Shown: piece after piece, positions 9,876-20,438 of the stretch
Layout of the letters: each line of letters opens with the position of its first letter
How positions within the stretch are numbered: position 1 is the stretch's first letter
Origin: Stentor coeruleus
Lineage: Eukaryota > Ciliophora > Heterotrichea > Heterotrichida > Stentoridae
Direction: 5' to 3'
Assembly (NCBI GenBank): GCA_001970955.1
Contig: MPUH01000584.1
Location: forward strand, 1-44,554
DNA: 44,554 nucleotides
Notes under the pieces: generated by a model
What the model was told of the DNA's origin: nothing
The model's database searches: none
The model's input: only the letters and a program-made list of their open reading frames with translations
Program-made: the position numbers and the translations under genes

Positions 9876-12740
9876 ATGGAGTTAAAGTCTTGGATCAATG
9901 ACAAGCTTTATGAAATTATCGGCATGTCTGAAAAAAACACAGTCGACTACGTCTTTGTCCTTGCTAGTTCAGCCAAATCCCAAGAAGAGATTTGTGAAAA
10001 ACTCATTGACATTGATTTCCCTGACAGTCAGAAAACTCGTAATTTCGCTGAAAATTTATATAAAAAACTCTCACCAGCAGAGCCACAACCAATAAGCACT
10101 TATCAGCAAAAGTTCAATGAAGATCTCGCTAAAAAAGTTAAAAACGAGTCTTATGAATTGATTCATGAACCTTATGACCCGAAAACTGATCAAAAAGAAA
10201 AAGATGAGTTAAATAAACGTTTGATTAAAAGAGAGAAAACTTCAAGGGAAAAAAAACAGAAGCATCTTGAAATGACTGATGAAGAAAGGAAAAAATTAGT
10301 TCAGGATATGAAAAAAATCAGCAGATGGAAATATCTTGAACAAAGGGAAGAACAACAACTAGACTTAATGCGTCGGCAAATTGAAGATGAAGAACAATTG
10401 TTTAAAGGGGTGAAATTGACTGAAAAAGAAGTTAAAGAGCATGAGTTGAATAAGAAAATATACTCGATAGCTTTAGAAAAAACACAACAAAGACAAGAGG
10501 TTTTAGGGTTTAAAATGCAAGATGAATATGATGATATAAAAGGTGGGAAAATCGAAGATAGGTTTAAGGTTTTGTATAAAAGATATGAGGAAGAAAAACA
10601 TACAAAAACTGAACAGGAAGTATGGGAAAATGCACAAACATCAAGAAGTAAATACAATTATGGGAATAAAGAGGTTAAATTTCAGCAAAATTATGATTTA
10701 CTTCTTGACAATCAAATTGATTATATAAAAACCCAGTTGATTGAAGGGAATTTTGAAGAAGATGAGAGGTTTGAAAGATTTAGTAAAGCTGATAGACTAC
10801 AAGATGAAAGGTGTGAATTGCCTGTTTTTAAACAGAGGGATAAACTTTTAACTGCTATTCGGGATCATAAAATTTTGATTGTAGAAGGAGAGACAGGATC
10901 AGGGAAAACCACACAGATTCCGCAATATTTACATGAAGTTGGGTATACAAAATATGGGAAAATTGCTTGTACACAGCCAAGAAGGGTTGCTGCGATGAGT
11001 GTTGCTGCAAGAGTTGCTCAAGAAATGAGGGTTAAATTAGGACATGAAATCGGGTATAGTATACGTTTTGAAGATTGTACATCAGAAACTACAGTTATCA
11101 AATATATGACTGATGGTATGCTATTAAGAGAGTTTATGATGGATCCTGAATTATCATCATATTCTGTTGTTATGATTGATGAGGCACATGAAAGAACTTT
11201 ACATACTGATATTTTGTTTGGATTAATCAAAGATCTTGCCCGTGCCCGAAACAATTTAAAAGTTATTATCTCATCAGCGACCATGGATGCTGAGAAATTT
11301 GCAAGATATTTTGACAATGCGCCTATATTTGGTATTCCAGGCCGTAGGTTCCCAGTGGATGTATTTTACACAAAAAGTCCTGAAGCTGATTATATAGAAG
11401 CAGCAGTAATAACAGTCTTACAAATTCATGTAACCCAGCCAGCAGGGGATATCCTAGTATTTCTTACAGGTCAAGAAGAAATTGAATCAACTCACGATAT
11501 TTTATTAAGCCGAACACGAGGTTTAGGTACTAAAATCCCTGAATTAATAATATTGCCAATATATTCAAATCTCCCAAGCGAAATGCAAGCTAAAATCTTT
11601 GAACCAACCCCAGAAGGTGCTAGAAAAGTAGTCTTAGCAACCAATATAGCTGAAACAAGTGTAACTATAGATGGAATTATATACGTTATTGACTGTGGAT
11701 TATGTAAAGAAACTTGTTATAATCCTCGAACAGGTATGGAAAGTCTAGTAATTGTCCCTATATCCAAAGCTTCAGCACGTCAAAGAGCTGGTAGAGCAGG
11801 TCGTGTGGCTCCTGGTAAATGTTTTAGAATCTATACTTTATGGTCTTATGACAATGAACTTGAAGAAAACCCAGTCCCTGAAATCCAAAGGTGTAATCTT
11901 GGTAATGTTGTTTTAATACTCAAGTCTTTAGGTATAGAAGATCTTGTGCATTTTGATTTCTTAGATCCACCAGCAAGTGAAACTCTTATTCGAGCTCTTG
12001 AAGAACTTTATGCTCTTGGGGCATTAAATGATGAAGGACAATTAACTAAACTTGGCCGAAGAATGGCTGAGTTCCCTGTAGATCCAAAGCTTTCTAAATG
12101 TATTATGTATTCTGAAAAATACTCTTGTACTAATGAAGTGGCTACTATTGCAGCTATGTTAAGTGTTGGGAATTCAGTGTTTTTTAGACCTAAAGATAAA
12201 ATAATGCATGCTGATAATGCTAGAATGAGTTTTTCATGTAGAGATGGAGATCATTTAACTTTATTTAATGTTTACTCACAATGGGAAGAAGCTAATTTTT
12301 CAAGTATTTGGTGTAGAGATCATTTTATACAGTATAGGTCTATGAATAAAGCTAGGGATATTAAAGAACAACTTGTGGACTTGTGTGAAAGGGTTGAGAT
12401 TATTGTCAATAAAGAACCTTGTAAAGATATCAAAATGGTCATCAAGTCTTTTTGTTCAGGGTATTTTTTCAATTGTGCTAGATTACATAAAAGCGGAATT
12501 TATAAGACAGTTAAAAATGCTCATACTGTTTTTATACACCCAAGTTCTGTTATGTTTAAAGAAATGCCTAAATGGGTTATGTACCATGAACTTGTTCTTA
12601 CAAGTAAAGAGTTTATGCGTCATGCTAGTATTATGAGTTCACAATGGCTTACTGAGCTTGCACCACATTATTTTAGTTCTCAAGATTTAGATGATGACTC
12701 AATCAAAAAAATGCCTAAACCTATAAAGTTAAATCCTTAA
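9876..12740 (+). CDS. DHX16: DEAH-box RNA helicase, DHX16/Prp2 type (pre-mRNA splicing)
   Basis: 954 residues, full length for the DHX16/Prp2 group. Prp2-type helicases use ATP to remodel the spliceosome before the first catalytic step. Visible helicase motifs: [10 protein letters not shown] (339-347), Ia TQPRR, II DEAH (435-438), III SAT (467-469), IV-V with FLTGQEEIE and [19 protein letters not shown] (636-643), then the winged-helix, ratchet and OB regions ([18 protein letters not shown] is typical of spliceosomal DEAH proteins). The N-terminus [19 protein letters not shown] resembles the helical start of animal DHX16, followed by ~250 charged helical residues ([17 protein letters not shown]), which supports this start. 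The start lies 9 bp after the preceding stop, so its 5' leader must overlap the upstream gene or be almost absent. Distinguished from DHX8/Prp22 by absence of an S1 domain. Confidence 0.95.
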   Translation: MELKSWINDKLYEIIGMSEKNTVDYVFVLASSAKSQEEICEKLIDIDFPDSQKTRNFAENLYKKLSPAEPQPISTYQQKFNEDLAKKVKNESYELIHEPYDPKTDQKEKDELNKRLIKREKTSREKKQKHLEMTDEERKKLVQDMKKISRWKYLEQREEQQLDLMRRQIEDEEQLFKGVKLTEKEVKEHELNKKIYSIALEKTQQRQEVLGFKMQDEYDDIKGGKIEDRFKVLYKRYEEEKHTKTEQEVWENAQTSRSKYNYGNKEVKFQQNYDLLLDNQIDYIKTQLIEGNFEEDERFERFSKADRLQDERCELPVFKQRDKLLTAIRDHKILIVEGETGSGKTTQIPQYLHEVGYTKYGKIACTQPRRVAAMSVAARVAQEMRVKLGHEIGYSIRFEDCTSETTVIKYMTDGMLLREFMMDPELSSYSVVMIDEAHERTLHTDILFGLIKDLARARNNLKVIISSATMDAEKFARYFDNAPIFGIPGRRFPVDVFYTKSPEADYIEAAVITVLQIHVTQPAGDILVFLTGQEEIESTHDILLSRTRGLGTKIPELIILPIYSNLPSEMQAKIFEPTPEGARKVVLATNIAETSVTIDGIIYVIDCGLCKETCYNPRTGMESLVIVPISKASARQRAGRAGRVAPGKCFRIYTLWSYDNELEENPVPEIQRCNLGNVVLILKSLGIEDLVHFDFLDPPASETLIRALEELYALGALNDEGQLTKLGRRMAEFPVDPKLSKCIMYSEKYSCTNEVATIAAMLSVGNSVFFRPKDKIMHADNARMSFSCRDGDHLTLFNVYSQWEEANFSSIWCRDHFIQYRSMNKARDIKEQLVDLCERVEIIVNKEPCKDIKMVIKSFCSGYFFNCARLHKSGIYKTVKNAHTVFIHPSSVMFKEMPKWVMYHELVLTSKEFMRHASIMSSQWLTELAPHYFSSQDLDDDSIKKMPKPIKLNP

Positions 12741-12920
12741 AGCATAAAATTGTATATTTTTTAAGATATTTTTATACATGATTAATTTTTATAATAAGTT
12801 TTGAAATAATACAGGAAGAGCTTTGGACTAATGTGGAACTCTAAATGATAGACTAGATACTTCAAGAATGCGACTGGTTAAAAAATGACATTTTAATGTA
12901 TAATAAATAATTATAAGCTA

Positions 12921-14708
12921 ATGAATTTCCTTATGGATGGAATGAAAAACATTTTAGAAAAATTCAATTGTTGCAAAATGAACCACAGGACAGCAAGTCA
13001 TCATAATCTATCAACTGAAGAGTTCGAGAATCTTAAAGAAATACCATTAGAACATTTAGCTTCAAATGATTCTGATAAAGAAACCAATGATCGTAATGGC
13101 AGGACGACTATCACAATAAAGACTCCTACAATTAAAAGCCCTTGGAGTGAAAATAAAATCCATCGAAATCTTTGGGAAGCTTGTGAAAACAACGACCTTG
13201 AGACTGTTAAAAAGATTCTAGATGATTATAATTTAGAAGATTCTCGAGTTTACGAAAAAAATTATATGAATCATGATGGTATTGATTCATTAGAACTTAA
13301 TGCCCATAGTCCTGAAGGTAGTACTTTGTTACACAATGCTGTAAAAAAACATAATATTAAACTTGTTGAACTATTACTTGAATATACTCCTTCTATCAAC
13401 ATAAATTGTCTTGATATATATAGAAGAACACCTTTGCATATTGCTTGTATTGAAAATGATTTTATTATTGCAAAGTTATTTATTGACAAAGGGGTTTTAC
13501 TAAATGCTATAGATAGTGAAGGTAATACAGCACTTCATTATGCAATTGTAGTTGAAAATATACAAATAATAGAGTTTTTAGTATGTATGTGTGCGAATCT
13601 TGAGATAAAAAATCATCAAGGGATTACAGCGATTGATTTCCTTAAACAGAAGAATATAAATATTAATTTAGAGCCTTCAGAAATTTTGACTATTAGTGAA
13701 TATGATGAAGTTGAAGGCAATATTCTTGTAACTAATGAAATTGTAAGACCTGATAAGATTGTTACACTTAAAGACTTTGAACCTGTTCAAATAATAGGGA
13801 GAGGAAGTTTTGGGGAGGTGTTTTTGGCTAAGATGAAGAACAGTGAAGAGCTTTATGCAATGAAAATTCTTAAAAAAGAAAAGATTTTCGCACAGAACCT
13901 TATAAGATATGTTATGACTGAAAGGAATGTTTTGAGTTATATTAATCATCCTTTTATTGTCAGATTAAGATATGCTTTTCAAGATGTGGATAAAGTTTTT
14001 CTTATATTAGACTATTGCCCTGGGGGTAATTTGACTGCTTGTATTAATCGTTATCAGAGTCTTCCTGAAGATATCGCAAGAATTTATATGTGTGAAATAT
14101 TATTAGCTTTATCAGAACTTCATCAAAGAGGGATTATTTATAGAGATCTTAAACCTGATAATGTGATTCTTGATATTGATGGGCATTTATTACTTACTGA
14201 TTTTGGACTTTCTAAAGAAGGAGTTTTAGATAATGTATCAGCGATGTCATTTTGTGGATCAATAGCGTATTTAGCACCAGAAATGATTCGTAGACAAGGA
14301 CATGGTAAAGCTGTTGACTGGTATCTTTTTGGAGTTATTCTTTATGAAATGCTCACAGGTAAACCTCCTTATTATAATAGTGACAGAAAAATTTTACTTT
14401 ATAATATTGAAAATGTTAAACTGAAAATACCTCCACGACTTAGTGATGAGGCTAAAGATTTATTGAAAAGATTATTAAAGCGTGACCCAAATAAAAGACT
14501 TGGAAGTGTTGGTGATTCAGATGAAGTTAAGCAGCACCCGTTTTTTGCTGGAATTAATTGGATTGATGTTTATAATAAAAAACTTAAGCCACCAGTGCCG
14601 CCACCATCACTGATAAAATCAGATTTCTTATCGGGATATAAACTAGGTAGCGATGAACATTCAAACATTGACACTAAGCTAAATGGATGGACTTTTGTAT
14701 CAGAATAG
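12921..14708 (+). CDS. ankyrin-repeat AGC protein kinase
   Basis: 595 residues. After a basic ~80-residue leader come about four ankyrin repeats (82-245; GSTLLHNAVKKHNIKLVELL, RRTPLHIACIENDFIIAKLF, GNTALHYAIVVENIQIIEFL). The kinase domain starts at about 286: glycine loop GRGSFGEV (293-300), K315, YRDLKPDN (407-414), DFG (427-429), APE (452-454). The activation loop reads SAMSFCGSIAYLAPE, where S443 takes the place of the PDK1-site threonine of Akt and S6K. The C-terminal tail ends in NGWTFVSE (588-595), a plausible hydrophobic motif with T591 as the phosphosite. Hence a complete AGC kinase regulated like S6K/Akt, but with ankyrin repeats where animals have other domains. A dead AGC fragment lies just downstream on the other strand. 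Confidence 0.93.
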   Translation: MNFLMDGMKNILEKFNCCKMNHRTASHHNLSTEEFENLKEIPLEHLASNDSDKETNDRNGRTTITIKTPTIKSPWSENKIHRNLWEACENNDLETVKKILDDYNLEDSRVYEKNYMNHDGIDSLELNAHSPEGSTLLHNAVKKHNIKLVELLLEYTPSININCLDIYRRTPLHIACIENDFIIAKLFIDKGVLLNAIDSEGNTALHYAIVVENIQIIEFLVCMCANLEIKNHQGITAIDFLKQKNININLEPSEILTISEYDEVEGNILVTNEIVRPDKIVTLKDFEPVQIIGRGSFGEVFLAKMKNSEELYAMKILKKEKIFAQNLIRYVMTERNVLSYINHPFIVRLRYAFQDVDKVFLILDYCPGGNLTACINRYQSLPEDIARIYMCEILLALSELHQRGIIYRDLKPDNVILDIDGHLLLTDFGLSKEGVLDNVSAMSFCGSIAYLAPEMIRRQGHGKAVDWYLFGVILYEMLTGKPPYYNSDRKILLYNIENVKLKIPPRLSDEAKDLLKRLLKRDPNKRLGSVGDSDEVKQHPFFAGINWIDVYNKKLKPPVPPPSLIKSDFLSGYKLGSDEHSNIDTKLNGWTFVSE

Positions 14709-14833
14709 TTAGTATAACTAAGTATGTCTATAATAATATTTATAAATCAATACAGCTGAATCCAACATCCAAAACATGCAAAATTTAAAATATAATAAAT
14801 CATTTATACAATAAACTTAAATAATCACTCCTA

Positions 14834-15241
14834 AGGTTTTAAATCCCTGTATATAATACTTTTAATATGCAAATACTCAATCATCATTGCTATCTACGTA
14901 GAATAAAACATATATTGTAAATTCGGTAAAGTTTTACAAATTTGTATATAAGTAAACAAATCTCCTCCTGGGATAAATTCTAAAGCTAAATAAATGTCAT
15001 AAGCATCCTGACTAAATCCTAATAATCTGACTATAAATTGATGATGAAATTCTTTAAGCAAAGTGAGTTCAGAGTGGACATGGTCAACTTGTTTAGTTTT
15101 CAAAATATGAGTTTTTTTCAGTATTTTCAGCACAAAATACGCAGGGTTGTTTTTAGGTTTTGCTATTTTTACCTTGACATATTCACTTTTTCCTATTGCA
15201 TGATATATTTCAATATCATCTAAATTAAACTTTTGTATCAT
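14834..15241 (-). pseudogene. decayed AGC-kinase fragment (N-lobe and catalytic-loop remnant)
   Basis: The first 115 codons (15241 down to the TAG at 14894-14896) form the N-lobe of a PKA-like kinase: FVLKILKK keeps the ATP lysine, HSELTLL the helix-C glutamate, and ALEFIPGGDLF the hinge. The glycine loop is ruined (IGKSEYVKVKIA keeps one glycine). After the TAG at the position of a conserved Q/E, the same frame continues IAMMIEYLHIKSIIYRDLKP, clear homology to the helix E and catalytic loop, then TAG again at 14831 and no C-lobe. The kinase is thus cut after subdomain VIb and interrupted by a stop. It starts 26 bp from the divergent gene at 15268, so the promoter area may still be in use. 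It might be expressed as a 115-residue N-lobe protein, but the remnant downstream favours decay. Confidence 0.8.
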
Positions 15242-15267
15242 ATTTTTTACTTATTTGATTTGGTAAT

Positions 15268-16011
15268 ATGTTAAAGACCCTTAAGACTAAGCAAAAAACA
15301 ACTGTAAAAAGTAAATCCAAGCCAAACTCAACGAAAAAACCTGGGAAAACTTTGGATAAAGAATTTAGTTCTAAAAGCACTAAACAGTCAACACCATCTT
15401 CTAATACACCTACTAATAAAAGTAGAGTTTTATCGAGGCAGGATAAACTAAATAAAGGAGATCCTGCTGATTATACTTCAGAGAGTGATCCTGATGCTGA
15501 AGATATTGTCAAAGCTACAGATTCAATGAAAGAGAAGGTTTTAGATTCGTTGAAGGTATTTAAAGATGTGAATTCTGAATACATGAACCAAAACCAGCTG
15601 CTACATGAAGAAGTTGACAACTTTGAGGAAGGTTTTAAAACTGTTAAGAATGAAGTTAGTGAAATCCTTTGGGAAAGTAGTAAGTCAAAAGAAGAGCTCT
15701 CCCGAATAAGGGTTATCATGGAAACTCCGCGTAGTAAAATAAAAGAAGACCAAATCTTAGACTTGGATTTTAGTTCAGTAAAATTGCCAAATGAAGAAGC
15801 CTTATATGAAACTTTAAAAAAACTTCAAGACGAAATAGACGAAATGAGGGGGAAAATAGAAAACAATGAAAAGGAAATACAAGAAAAAGACTTACAAAAC
15901 TCAGAACTACGTTCTGTGGTCTTTAAACTAAGAGATAGCTTAATGACTGAAACTCTAGTATTAGAAGCTGAAGATAATCATATCCCATGCACAGGATGCC
16001 TTTTATTCTAG
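15268..16011 (+). CDS. coiled-coil protein with C-terminal CaaX box
   Basis: 247 residues. The N-terminal ~80 residues are Lys/Ser/Thr-rich and look disordered (KTLKTKQKTTVKSKSKPNS). From about 90 to the end the chain is charged and helical with several coiled-coil segments (LKKLQDEIDEMRGKIENNEK). The protein ends PCTGCLLF: the last four residues CLLF fit a CaaX prenylation box, and the cysteine three residues upstream is a possible palmitoylation site. If prenylated it would sit on a membrane, with the coiled coil as a scaffold or tether. Start chosen at the first ATG after the divergent kinase remnant. Only 35 bp separate its stop from the next start. Family not recognised. Confidence 0.82.
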   Translation: MLKTLKTKQKTTVKSKSKPNSTKKPGKTLDKEFSSKSTKQSTPSSNTPTNKSRVLSRQDKLNKGDPADYTSESDPDAEDIVKATDSMKEKVLDSLKVFKDVNSEYMNQNQLLHEEVDNFEEGFKTVKNEVSEILWESSKSKEELSRIRVIMETPRSKIKEDQILDLDFSSVKLPNEEALYETLKKLQDEIDEMRGKIENNEKEIQEKDLQNSELRSVVFKLRDSLMTETLVLEAEDNHIPCTGCLLF

Positions 16012-16046
16012 CTTAATTCTAATAATGGCTAAATAAACTGCTTATA

Positions 16047-17381
16047 ATGGGTACAAAATGTTCAAAATGCTTGGCAAAAGATGATTATCCCACTAACAAA
16101 AAACAATCTTTAATAGAACTACCCAGTCACATTGAAAACAGTTTAAAAGACTCAATCCTCCAGCTTTCTTCTGACTATTCCTTTTTAACCTTTGACAAAA
16201 TATTGAATAAACACCCTAACAACCCTGATATCCTCATATCTTTTGCCAGCCAATTATATGAAAAAGGTCTTACAATACAAGCAAATGAATGCTTTAAATA
16301 TTTGCTTGAACGTGATTTTCAGTTATCTCCAAAAGGAAGTGTAATATACGCTCAGATTTTGATTCAGAATAAGAATTATGATTTAGCTTTTAAAATTCTT
16401 ATACAAAATTTGGATAATGTTTCAAATGATCATGAAACTCATGCATTGCTAGCAGAATTATATGCAAAACTAGATAAGCATAATCAGAGTTATAAGCATA
16501 TTAGTGAAGCTATTAAATTGAATGATAATATTGCGGAGTATCATAATAGTTATGGTTTATGTATGATGAAGAAAAAGGAATATAATGATGCACTTAAGCA
16601 TTTTCTTAGAGCTTATGATTTGGATAATAATATGGCTAAAGCGTTGAATAATGCTGGAAATGCATATCGGAAACTAGGAAGCATAGCAGAAGCTATAAAA
16701 TGTTATAATTTAGCTATAAATCTTATCCCCAAAAGGAAATTCCCTATAGCACTTATCAATATAGCAACAATATGCTTTTATACTGGGGATATACTTTCTA
16801 TGTTGCAGTACTTTGAAGAGGCATTACAAACTGGTTGCAATATCCACAAAATTATGGTAAAAAAAGGGTATCATCTGCTGTTTAAAAACCCCAAAACCAA
16901 ATTTGCCATAGAGTTATTTCACAAACAAGAATACAGAAAAAGTATTGTATTATTCAATGAAATCCTTCAAAAAGATCCATATAATACCATTGTAAACTAT
17001 TATATGGCTATTTCTTTAACTGAAATCAATAAAAACTTAGAAGCTAATGATTATTACAAAGCAACCATAGAGTAATTTATATATAGAAATGGACTAAAAC
17101 CTATATGCGCAGGTAAAAAGTTTATAAGACATTATGTCAAACTTGCAGTAAAAGCTCTTAACAAACAAATTCCTAAAACAAACATTAAAACATGTGAAGA
17201 AATCCCAGAAGTTGATGAAGACTCTGAAAACTCGACAATAAATATTGGCGCGGTTGAGGTTTTTAAAGTTAGAGCAGAAAGCTTGTCAAAACCTTATCAA
17301 CCAAGAAGCCAAGAATCACCAACTGATAGTCCTATTGATACATCTATAGAAGAATCTGAAGAAAAATGTTTAGTCATGTAG
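16047..17381 (+). CDS. N-acylated TPR-repeat protein, spliced over one 15-nt intron
   Basis: Join of 16047-17071 and 17087-17381, 439 residues. The start MGTKCSKC has Gly2, Cys5 and Cys8, a typical N-myristoyl plus palmitoyl signal. TPR-like helix pairs fill about 55-340 (AKLDKHNQSYKHISEAIKLN, MMKKKEYNDALKHFLRAYDL, AYRKLGSIAEAIKCYNLAIN, YTGDILSMLQYFEEALQTG). The C-terminal ~75 residues are acidic and Ser/Pro-rich (ESPTDSPIDTSIEESEE), probably disordered. Without the intron the frame stops after GAG at 17070-17072; with it the frame runs a further 98 codons to TAG at 17379-17381. It is likely a membrane-attached interaction scaffold. It converges on the TTLL gene, with 36 bp between stops. Confidence 0.88.
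17072..17086 (+). other. 15-nt spliceosomal intron
   Basis: GTAATTTATATATAG. Same length, same GTAAT start and same phase 2 position after GA as the intron at 9455. Retention creates GAG TAA at once. Its removal restores a 439-residue frame. Confidence 0.9.
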
Positions 17382-17417
17382 TAAATGTATTATATTTTGC
17401 ATGAAAATTTACAGATT

Positions 17418-19283
17418 TTAAACAATTTTTTGGTTTAAAGTTTTCCGTTCTTGTAAAAATACGCCATCTGGGAATCTTATTTTTGTTGGGATTATTATTT
17501 TTTTCATATTTTTTCCGTTAAAAAAATCAGGTTCATGATGTTTTATTGGAGGCATATTAAGTTTTATAGAATGGATCTGTAGAACTGGGGTTTCAAGCAT
17601 TTTATATTTGGTATTACTTCTGTATATAGCTTCTTGAATATGCTGAACTAGGGATAAACGGTTTTCATAAGTTTCAAGTATGTCAGGACGAGCAAGAGTA
17701 TCAGCTTTTGCGCTTCGAATAAGAATGTTTTCATGTTTATTTTTGGTTTGAGGGTCTTTTTTTAAAGCAGTGATTGGAGAAATGTCGTTTTTGTATAGAG
17801 GGTCTTCGGTTAGTAAATGTGGCAAATATCTATCAAGATTTATATCTGGGAAAATGACTGAGGTTTTATTAGGGTTTTTGTTTACAATCACAGTTGGTGA
17901 GGCACTTTTGAAAATGCTGTTTTTAGCTGGTTTCGGAAGGTTTATAGGCTGCGAACTCTCTGAAGGTTTTCTAAGTCTGTTTTTATTAGTCCCAGTAAGT
18001 TCTGTGTATATATCATTAGCCCCTTTTATAAAAACCTCATATTTCTCATCTTCACAAGGATAAAGTTTCCTAAAACCCCCAAGATGCGAGTTTTCCCATT
18101 TGTCCCTTTCAGACTGAGCTATAGCCATCATTTCTTCTCTCTGTTCTTTAGTCTCTTTAATATTTTTCCCAGTCAAAGCTCTTTTCATAGCCCCAGCTTT
18201 TCTCTCTAAAAAATACTTTTTCCTATTCTTAGCCATAACTCCTAATAGTTCTAAACTGTCTTTTATAATTTTCTTTTTAACTTTCCAGTCCAAAGGTGAA
18301 TCTGTAGAAAATGAAGGCGAATGATTAACTTCTAATACCCATGGTTTAAGATTTTTGTCTAATATCACATCAAAACCTAAAAGTTCAAAACACATAGAAT
18401 TCGAATAATCCTCAGGTTGGCAACTTTTATACAAATGTGCCAAATAAGGTTGTACAGAACATAAGGTTTTCATAATAATATCTTCAATACTTTTCATTAA
18501 AGCTTCAATATCATATCCTTGCTCTTGTAAATAACTTAAAGTTGAAGATAAACTACGCTTATGTCCAATATCATCTGCATCTGAGTCTTCGTTAAAGACA
18601 AATTTCGAGTTGTTTTTATTTACTGCATAATTAGTCAAATGCATACACATATTATTCATATTGTGTATATTAGGTGGAGAAAATCCTTCTGTAGCTAATC
18701 TAACTAAGCCTTGGTCATGAATATAGACTCTTAAAGGATTACATCCAGCTAATAAAACATAAATCCTAAGGTCGAATTTAAGCCCATCAATAAGCAAAGG
18801 GTCTTTAAGATACTCTTGAGCAACAAATCTTTCGTTAAGATTTATATCTTCGAGTTTGTTTTTAAGGAAAATTCCTCGGCCTTGAGATGAAGCTTCAGGT
18901 TTGAAAATAAAGAACTTGTTTTTAGTCCAACTACTTTTCAAATCAATCCAGTCACCTGGTAAAACCCAGGTTTTAGGGTAGAAATTGTAGTCGTTTGGAA
19001 AAAGTTTACACATTCGGTTTAGGTTCCAAGCTAAATAGTTTTTTTTACAAATACCGTACATGCCAGGGAAGTGGTTGATTTTTTGATATTGACGCATTTT
19101 ACTTAGTTTGTCTGGGGAAACTGAATTGTCGGTCCATTCAATGTCCCAATTATCATCAAGGAAATCATCAGTTAGATGCCAGCCTAAGCATTTTGCAGCT
19201 ACATGCTTTACTACTTCGTATTTTGTATCCCCTACATTACACACTATTCTTGGCCTTTTTTTCGTAATTACTCCTTCTTCCAT
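17418..19283 (-). CDS. tubulin polyglutamylase, TTLL6/TTLL13-like
   Basis: 621 residues with a full tubulin-tyrosine-ligase-like ATP-grasp domain at about 14-350. Visible landmarks: FPGMYGICKKNYLAWNLNRM (72-91), IFKPEASSQGRGIFL (126-140), LKFDLRIYVLL (168-178), MHLTNYAVNK (214-223), FELLGFDVILD (299-309) and WVLEVNHSPSF (315-325). These match the glutamylase branch (TTLL6/13, also TTLL4/5-like) better than tyrosine ligase or glycylases. The ~60 basic residues after the domain (NRKKYFLERKAGAMKRALTG) fit the cationic microtubule-binding segment of elongating glutamylases. The rest of the C-terminus is Pro/Lys-rich and disordered. Expected job: adding glutamate side chains to tubulin of cilia or the cortical microtubule bands. 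Convergent with the TPR gene. Confidence 0.93.
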   Translation of the reverse strand: MEEGVITKKRPRIVCNVGDTKYEVVKHVAAKCLGWHLTDDFLDDNWDIEWTDNSVSPDKLSKMRQYQKINHFPGMYGICKKNYLAWNLNRMCKLFPNDYNFYPKTWVLPGDWIDLKSSWTKNKFFIFKPEASSQGRGIFLKNKLEDINLNERFVAQEYLKDPLLIDGLKFDLRIYVLLAGCNPLRVYIHDQGLVRLATEGFSPPNIHNMNNMCMHLTNYAVNKNNSKFVFNEDSDADDIGHKRSLSSTLSYLQEQGYDIEALMKSIEDIIMKTLCSVQPYLAHLYKSCQPEDYSNSMCFELLGFDVILDKNLKPWVLEVNHSPSFSTDSPLDWKVKKKIIKDSLELLGVMAKNRKKYFLERKAGAMKRALTGKNIKETKEQREEMMAIAQSERDKWENSHLGGFRKLYPCEDEKYEVFIKGANDIYTELTGTNKNRLRKPSESSQPINLPKPAKNSIFKSASPTVIVNKNPNKTSVIFPDINLDRYLPHLLTEDPLYKNDISPITALKKDPQTKNKHENILIRSAKADTLARPDILETYENRLSLVQHIQEAIYRSNTKYKMLETPVLQIHSIKLNMPPIKHHEPDFFNGKNMKKIIIPTKIRFPDGVFLQERKTLNQKIV

Positions 19284-20438
19284 GAATCGGCTTTTAATTA
19301 AACGACAATGGAAGATAACGCAAAAAGTTTATATGGATCAGACAATTAATAAATATAATATTACTGAATATTTTGTATTTCTATTCAATAACTTATAACT
19401 ATTTTATACTTGAAATAAGTCTCTAGTATTCTATAACTTTATTGTTATAAATAAAATTATTTTTTACTTACGGGGGTATAAGTTTTATAAACAAATTCTA
19501 AATCAAAATATAAAAACTTTATGTTTATATTATGAAATTTATTTATATATGAATTCATGAAGTTAACTTGAAGTACAGAAAACTCTTTTTAGAAGGTATA
19601 TATTATTTAATTATTCCAGAAAAATACCCAGTAATTTTTTTCCTATTGTATAATAAAAGGAAAACCTTTACTCATTATGAATATTTGCCTTTATAGTGCT
19701 TGATACTTTCTCATTCACTTAAAAATGTACATTTTTGTTACAAATAAAATACAGGTTTATATAAAACTTTAGAAATAGATGTATTATATCAGCAAAAATT
19801 TAAAGGTTTATATTGGAAATTCAGCATAAAAAAACTATGGGGTTATTAAAGAAGTTTCGATTGTGTTTGATTTTTTGTTAGTGCAAAATAAATTATTATC
19901 AAACTTTCTTGATGAAAATATATTCTTTTTTATTTTATTGATATATTTATTATCTAAAGCTCTTATTATAATAGCAAACATATAAATAATACATCTTATT
20001 ATATGCTAAAATTTATCTTGTGAATTCGCAGTATTTTAAACCATAAAATCATGCAATACAAAAGTAAATAGTTTAATACTCTTGAAATACATAAAATATT
20101 TTCCAACACGTAAACATTTTATTCTAAGATTTCAAAACTAACCTTTAAATCATTTTTTTCCAAAACACTAAATCTTATCTTCCTTTAAAATTTAAAAAAT
20201 CCTATCCTCTCTCTAATCTTTACCAAAACAATTTCCCAAACGCATATTTTTTATCTATCAAACCTTCCTTTAAAAAATCTTCCCACAATTTTTTCTGTTT
20301 CAACCTTAATCTTAACATAAAATTCTTCCTTTATTCCCTTAAAATTTAAATCTTCTAATATGACTGTTAATCTTTATATCTCATCTTCAACTAAAAAGCA
20401 TATTTAAATTGCATGGCAAATAGTTATAAATAAAATAT
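19284..20438. other. divergent intergenic region, about 1.15 kb
   Basis: Separates the divergent TTLL gene and the gene at 20439. Extremely AT-rich; the last 300 bp have a C/T-rich strand composition typical of upstream regions here. I see no reading frame or RNA gene. Confidence 0.55.

Noticed and set aside
9865..9880. A 16-nt intron fusing the coiled-coil gene with DHX16
   Set aside because: GTAATAAAATATGGAG has the right length and ends, but splicing it gives TAT TAA at once and would destroy the well-supported DHX16 start.
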